Of a DNA stretch of 35,727 nucleotides, positions 32,346 through 35,727 are shown piece by piece. This DNA comes from Paraliobacillus quinghaiensis (GTDB lineage Bacteria; Bacillota; Bacilli; Bacillales; Amphibacillaceae). The notes beneath the pieces were generated by a model. That model saw only the letters and a program-made list of their open reading frames with translations, was not told where the DNA came from and ran no database searches. Numbering within the stretch: position 1 is the stretch's first letter; the number at the start of each line of letters is the position of its first letter. The translations under genes were made by a program, and so were the position numbers. Where the stretch lies: contig NZ_QJSH01000028.1 of the NCBI RefSeq assembly GCF_003426025.1, positions 1 through 35,727 on the forward strand, written 5' to 3'.

Positions 32346-32446
32346 AAAATCACCTTTTTCGTAATTGTTCGCTCAATTCTATTTTACCAGAGAAGGGGAT
32401 CGGTTATAATATAATAGAAGAATTTATTTAAGGAAGAAGGCAAAGA

Positions 32447-33313
32447 ATGGGATTATTAAAGGCAGGGCAAGTTATAGAATTAAAAGTAGCTCGAAAAATT
32501 GAAACAGGTTATGTATTAACGGATGGCACAGAAGAAGTGTTACTACATACAAATGAAGCAAAAGAAGGAGTAGAAGCAGAAGATAAATTAGAAGTATTTT
32601 TGTATCACGATAAGAAAGGTGTTTTAATTGCAACGACAGCTATTCCGTCTGTTCGTGAAGATGTGTTTGATTGGGCAGAGGTAACAGAGGTGGTTAGAAA
32701 CTTAGGGGTATTTGTTGATATCGGTACAACAAAACATACATTAGTCTCAAAAGATGATCTTCCTCTATATCAGTCAGTTTGGCCAGAAGTTGGCGATCAA
32801 CTTTATGTTGTATTAACGACAGATAAAAAGGGAAGGTTGTTAGCCAATCCTGTTACTGAAGCAGATTTTGGCGACAATTGGGACAAGGCACCAGAAGAAT
32901 TGCTAAGCAAACCTATTAATGGAAGAGTATTTAGAACGGATCGAGAAGGTGCTGTTATTATTACTGAAGAAGGCTATCGAGGATTTATTCATCATAGTGA
33001 ACGTAAGGAAGAGCCGAGACTTGGTGAATGGGTTGAAGGGCGTGTTATTAAGGTGAAGGAGGACGGCACCCTTAACATTTCATTACTTCCTAAAAAGAAA
33101 GAAGCACGCATTTCAGATGCCCAGATGATACTAGAGTTTATAGAAAACAAAGGTGGCTTTATTCCTTATAGTGATAAGAGTGATCCAGAGGATATTAAAT
33201 CTACTTTCTATATTAGTAAAGCGGCTTTTAAAAGAGCACTAGGAAAATTAATGAAGGAAAAGAAAGTAGTACAGAAGGATGGAAAGACGTATCTATATGA
33301 CAAAATAGATTAA
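32447..33313 (+). CDS. cvfB: S1-domain RNA-binding protein, CvfB/YitL family
   Basis: Cytoplasmic RNA-binding protein (288 aa) with several S1-like beta-barrels: about 1-60 (AGQVIELKVARKIETGYVL), 65-130 (VTEVVRNLGVFVDIG), 145-215 (INGRVFRTDREGAVII, GWEG-type end EWVEGRVIKVKEDGTLNIS), and a C-terminal winged-helix domain (AQMILEFIENKGGFIPYSDK). In Staphylococcus aureus CvfB influences virulence-factor production; in Bacillus the homologue is YitL. TATAAT at 32405-32410 is the probable -10 box. Converges with dapA. Confidence 0.93.
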   Translation: MGLLKAGQVIELKVARKIETGYVLTDGTEEVLLHTNEAKEGVEAEDKLEVFLYHDKKGVLIATTAIPSVREDVFDWAEVTEVVRNLGVFVDIGTTKHTLVSKDDLPLYQSVWPEVGDQLYVVLTTDKKGRLLANPVTEADFGDNWDKAPEELLSKPINGRVFRTDREGAVIITEEGYRGFIHHSERKEEPRLGEWVEGRVIKVKEDGTLNISLLPKKKEARISDAQMILEFIENKGGFIPYSDKSDPEDIKSTFYISKAAFKRALGKLMKEKKVVQKDGKTYLYDKID

Positions 33314-33314
33314 G

Positions 33315-33355
33315 AAAATGCCCAAGCTCATGATTTGTGAACTTGGGCATTTTTC
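33315..33355. terminator. Bidirectional terminator between cvfB and dapA
   Basis: AAAATGCCCAAG ... CTTGGGCATTTTT; shared by the two convergent genes, ending 1 bp before the dapA stop codon. Confidence 0.9.
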
Positions 33356-34252
33356 TTAACCAGCGTGTGTTTTCTTCATGAAATACAATGTTTGCTCTAA
33401 TCGCGTTCTTTCTTCTTGATTTAATGGTATTAGAGGTAAGCGAACTGAACCAACATCTACACCTAGTATGCCAAGCGCTTCTTTTACAGCTGTTGGGTTT
33501 GGTGCCATAAATAAAGTTTTCATAATAGGCATAATATTTTGATGCAATTCTGCAGCTTTTCTTGGCTCTCCATTAATATGGTGTTGAATCATTGCTTGCA
33601 TTTCATTACCAATTATATGAGATGAAACAGAGACAATGCCATAACCACCAATAGCTAAAATAGGTAATGTTAGACCATCATCTCCACTATACAAATGAAA
33701 ATTATCATCTGTTTCGCGAATAATTGTAGTCATAGCTTCTAAATCTGCACTTGCTTCTTTAATCGATGTAATATTGTCTACTTGAGACAATCGAATAATT
33801 GTCTCAGTTGTTAATCCTACAACACTACGACCTGGTATGTTATATAGCATAACCGGAAGTGTGGTAGCATTAGCAATTGCGCTAAAGTGTTGGTACATAC
33901 CTTCTTGTGAAGGTTTATTGTAGTATGGGGTTACAAGCATAACACCGTCAACACCAATTGTTTCAGCTTGTTTCGTTAATGCAATTGACTCATGTGTGTT
34001 GTTTGATCCTGTACCTGCAATTACTGGCACTCTATTGTTTACATACTTTACAACGAACTGCATAAACGCAAGTTTTTCTTCTTTTGTTAATGTAGGTGAC
34101 TCTCCAGTTGTACCAGTTATGACTAGACCATCGGTACCATTTGTAATCAGATGATAAATTAATCTTTCTGTTTTAACATAATCGATGTTTCCGTTATGAT
34201 CAAACGGGGTTACTACTGCTGTTAATAAACGACCAAATTGCATGGTCTCCAC
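33356..34252 (-). CDS. dapA: 4-hydroxy-tetrahydrodipicolinate synthase
   Basis: Condenses pyruvate with aspartate semialdehyde, the first committed step towards diaminopimelate and lysine. TIM-barrel of the DapA/NanA family: VTPFDHNGNID, TGTTGESPTLT with the substrate-binding Thr pair, VTPYYNKPSQEG, the catalytic Tyr in LYNIPGRS and the Schiff-base Lys in SIKEAS. 298 aa, near the usual 290. GGTGGAGACC precedes the ATG. Expression should be under the lysine riboswitch upstream, so this copy probably serves lysine supply. It stands alone, without dapG or asd beside it. Confidence 0.97.
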   Translation of the reverse strand: METMQFGRLLTAVVTPFDHNGNIDYVKTERLIYHLITNGTDGLVITGTTGESPTLTKEEKLAFMQFVVKYVNNRVPVIAGTGSNNTHESIALTKQAETIGVDGVMLVTPYYNKPSQEGMYQHFSAIANATTLPVMLYNIPGRSVVGLTTETIIRLSQVDNITSIKEASADLEAMTTIIRETDDNFHLYSGDDGLTLPILAIGGYGIVSVSSHIIGNEMQAMIQHHINGEPRKAAELHQNIMPIMKTLFMAPNPTAVKEALGILGVDVGSVRLPLIPLNQEERTRLEQTLYFMKKTHAG

Positions 34253-34371
34253 CTCTATTCACTAAATTTTAGTACGAATAACCCTTTTGTTTACAAGGAT
34301 GAATAGAGGGTATCTCATCATAATGCATAATTTTTATAGCCAACCACACAATAGCTTTAAGGCCTAAAAAC

Positions 34372-34403
34372 AACAAAAAACAGCAACGAAGGGCTCGTTG
34401 CTG
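34372..34403 (-). terminator. Expression-platform terminator of the lysine riboswitch
   Basis: On the minus strand, CAGCAACGAG CCC TTCGTTGCTG, a stem of about 10 bp, then TTTTTTGTTG. It lies between the aptamer and dapA and should form when lysine is bound. Confidence 0.92.
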
Positions 34404-34429
34404 CATCATGAATAAGTTCATTATGATGC

Positions 34430-34614
34430 GTGAGATAGCCCTCCATATAGCAAACAATTAGCTATATGACAGCACTGGATTTATTAAATACAGCACCAGT
34501 GAAACAAGATAATGAGTTCTTGGTTCACTTCGGCAAATCTCCCTTTCCATTACAATCACTAGCACTCATTAGCTTCATGTAACGTACTTATGATCTTTGC
34601 ACCTCTATGCTCAC
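34430..34614 (-). ncRNA. Lysine riboswitch (L-box) controlling dapA
   Basis: On the minus strand the aptamer starts with GTGAGCATAGAGGTGCAAAG and closes with GGAGGGCTATCTCAC; the P1 helix pairs GTGAG(C)ATAG (34605-34614) with CTATCTCAC (34430-34438). Core segments match the family: GGAAAGGGAGATTTGCCGAAG, read in two parts, then GGTGCTGTAT and CAGTGCTGTCATATAG. When lysine is bound the downstream terminator should form and stop dapA transcription. Confidence 0.96.
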
Positions 34615-34652
34615 TTCAATAGTTATTGAAGTAAAGTTATTATCTTGAGTCC

Positions 34653-34681
34653 ACTATATCAAATCAATAATGCTGTTGCAA
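34653..34681 (-). promoter_or_regulatory. SigA promoter of the lysine riboswitch-dapA transcript
   Basis: On the minus strand TTGCAA (34681-34676), 17-bp spacer, TATAGT (34658-34653), about 39 bp before the aptamer. Confidence 0.7.
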
Positions 34682-34768
34682 TGGAAGATAAAAATATTTT
34701 TAAATTTAATTGTATGCTAATGAAATGTTTGAACATTTTCTTGAAAGGTAAAGAAATATGTACAAGGG

Positions 34769-34871
34769 AATAAGTTAAGTTATTGACAATTTATATGTTT
34801 ATGAATACAATAAAGATTAACTATTAGAATAATCTGACTTTTCAGTTATTAGATCAATAAGTTAAGTTATT
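34769..34871. promoter_or_regulatory. Promoter of the IDEAL-domain gene between two identical 16-bp repeats
   Basis: TTGACA (34783-34788), 17-bp spacer, TACAAT (34806-34811): a good SigA promoter. The sequence AATAAGTTAAGTTATT occurs at 34769-34784, touching the -35 box, and again at 34856-34871, downstream of the start of transcription. It is nearly palindromic. The pair looks like operators that could be bridged by one repressor. Confidence 0.6.
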
Positions 34872-34920
34872 CATTGAGTTAAGAGTTAAGTTCTTTATTA
34901 TAATAAGGTGGTGAAAATGC

Positions 34921-35310
34921 ATGGAAATAAATCAAACAAACGAAGTGCAAGTTGGAGATTGGGTTCGCGCAAAATCAAGTAAGGGTGAGCTAATTCATGG
35001 GTTTGTTGAAAAAAATGCATTAGATCACAATGTTATTCAATTAAAAGTAGTAACGAGTGATAACAAGATGCTGATGGGGCATAGTATTCAAATTAATCAG
35101 ATGAAAATAAATAAATTAGATGCTCCAGGACCCAAAACTGAAAAACAATTACGTCAGTTGATTGACATTGCATTAGAGACAAAAGATGAAGCATGGTTCT
35201 TTGAATTAACAAAAGAATTAAATTCAGTTAAAAACACAAAAAAACAAGCATATGTTCAACCATATAACTCAAAATCAAACCCAACACAACAAGATTACCG
35301 TTCAAGTTAA
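34921..35310 (+). CDS. IDEAL-domain protein (129 aa)
   Basis: N-terminal KOW/SH3-like barrel (about residues 8-60, VGDWVRAKSSKGELIHGFVE, then NVIQLKVVTSDNK) followed by an IDEAL motif helix (about 72-100, KQLRQLIDIALETKDEAWFF, ELTKELN). IDEAL domains occur in small Firmicute proteins of mostly unknown role; the N-terminal barrel suggests RNA or protein binding, which is inference. A disordered Asn/Gln/Ser tail ends the protein. AAGGTGG is 9 nt before the ATG. Its promoter lies between two identical 16-bp repeats. Confidence 0.85.
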   Translation: MEINQTNEVQVGDWVRAKSSKGELIHGFVEKNALDHNVIQLKVVTSDNKMLMGHSIQINQMKINKLDAPGPKTEKQLRQLIDIALETKDEAWFFELTKELNSVKNTKKQAYVQPYNSKSNPTQQDYRSS

Positions 35311-35322
35311 CAAATATATTAG

Positions 35323-35351
35323 ACGCCTTTTCTATAGATAAGGTGTCTTTT
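35323..35351 (+). terminator. Terminator of the IDEAL-domain gene
   Basis: AGACGCCTTTTCTATAGATA then AGGTGTCTTTTTT; stem AGACGCCTT/AAGGTGTCT with one wobble and a T-run. Confidence 0.75.
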
Positions 35352-35424
35352 TTATCTTGTAGGAAAGTTTTACGTTGATGTACCAGGGGTTAAGAGCTTT
35401 TATAAGATTTGAAGATGAATGATA

Positions 35425-35560
35425 AAAGACTCTGTTCGTAAACATTGTTGCTTGTAAATATTGGACTTGATTTAAAAATTGCAATAAATAGTAACCGTAA
35501 GTTACTATTACTAACCTGCTCCGGAAGCAAAGGCTTTCCCTTTCCACGGGCACGGCCTTA
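35425..35560. repeat. Dispersed intergenic repeat, second copy
   Basis: GTAAACATTGTTGCTTGTAA, ATATTGGACTTGATTTAAAA and GTAACCGTAAGTTACTA match, with changes, the sequence at 20472-20540. After that the two copies diverge, though both pass into GC-richer DNA with related short words. No gene is supported; an 82-codon minus-strand frame here reads through the repeat. Confidence 0.65.
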
Positions 35561-35564
35561 GCTA

Positions 35565-35595
35565 ACTTAGTAAAGCACAAGTCGCTTTACTAAGT
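35565..35595 (+). terminator. Perfect 12-bp hairpin that forms the intron target
   Basis: ACTTAGTAAAGC, loop ACAAGTC, GCTTTACTAAGT. Five bases (GGATC) separate it from the intron start at 35601. Group IIC introns characteristically insert just after such hairpins. Confidence 0.75.
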
Positions 35596-35600
35596 GGATC

Positions 35601-35727
35601 GTGCGCCCGGCATGAGTTATAACTAGGTGGTGAAAGTCCACCACAGACTTGGCAGTAGGAACTGTTAGTGAAAGGCAAGGGTGTCTATCGTGAGATAGAA
35701 TCTGAAGGAAGCCGGACACAAAATCCC
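35601..35727 (+). mobile_element. 5' end of a group II intron (class C-like domain I)
   Basis: Begins GTGCGCCCGGCATGAG, the conserved 5' splice-site sequence, followed by GGTGGTGAAAGTCCACCAC, AAGGCAAGGGTGTCTATCG and TCTGAAGGAAGCCGGAC. These match the domain I start of bacterial class C introns such as the one from Oceanobacillus iheyensis, as remembered. The intron continues past the window edge, where a reverse transcriptase gene is expected. Confidence 0.9.

Noticed and set aside
35332-35580. 82-codon minus-strand frame before the intron
   Set aside because: Runs through a terminator and a dispersed repeat; no ribosome site.

Overview
The window looks like chromosomal DNA from a low-GC, AT-rich member of the Bacillaceae (Oceanobacillus/Virgibacillus-like). 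The basis is gene content and order: divergent gltC-gltAB, a YwaA-type branched-chain aminotransferase, proBA behind a proline T-box, Mn-type PpaC, YqxD, CvfB/YitL, dapA behind a lysine riboswitch and an IDEAL-domain protein, with strong Shine-Dalgarno sites and SigA promoters. No tRNA, rRNA or CRISPR array was seen. Both window edges cut group II introns: the 3' end of one (a complete 34-nt domain V) lies at 1-120, and the 5' end of another starts at 35601.

Region 1 (about 121-11460) is accessory DNA and the most unusual part. About 20 short genes, all on the + strand, mostly encode lipoproteins and one- to four-helix membrane proteins of no recognised family; a tandem GNAT protein and a saccharopine-dehydrogenase-like NAD(P)-binding protein are the exceptions. 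Nearly every gap holds one diverged copy of the same unit: a CTAACGGGTG-like left box, an imperfect hairpin, and a CTAACTGGCAGG-like right box. Genes have their own ribosome sites but almost no visible promoters. Several genes take their stop codon from the unit, at least one (and probably three) starts on ATT, one unit interrupts a reading frame, and the upstream intron ends against a unit. The layout recalls an integron cassette array, but the boxes do not fit the integron attC consensus and no integrase gene is in the window. I treat this as the candidate undescribed system.

Region 2 (11470-20440) holds a LysM-NlpC/P60 wall hydrolase, msrA, a 46-aa orphan, and gltC divergent from gltAB (ammonia assimilation into glutamate). 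Region 3 (20440-28920) is amino-acid metabolism: ilvK/ywaA, proBA with its T-box, ppaC, ilvA and a cysK-type cysteine synthase, separated by dispersed repeats and a MITE-like element.

Region 4 (28940-35600) holds a 46-aa orphan, a 21-bp tandem repeat, a minus-strand SsuABC/TauABC-like importer operon, yqxD, cvfB, dapA with a lysine riboswitch and terminator, and an IDEAL-domain gene whose promoter lies between identical 16-bp repeats. A dispersed repeat and a perfect hairpin then lead into the second intron. Functionally, regions 2-4 connect glutamate (gltAB) to proline (proBA), isoleucine/valine (ilvA, ilvK), cysteine (cysK, with a possible sulfur importer) and lysine (dapA), with tRNA- and lysine-sensing RNA leaders on two of the pathways.
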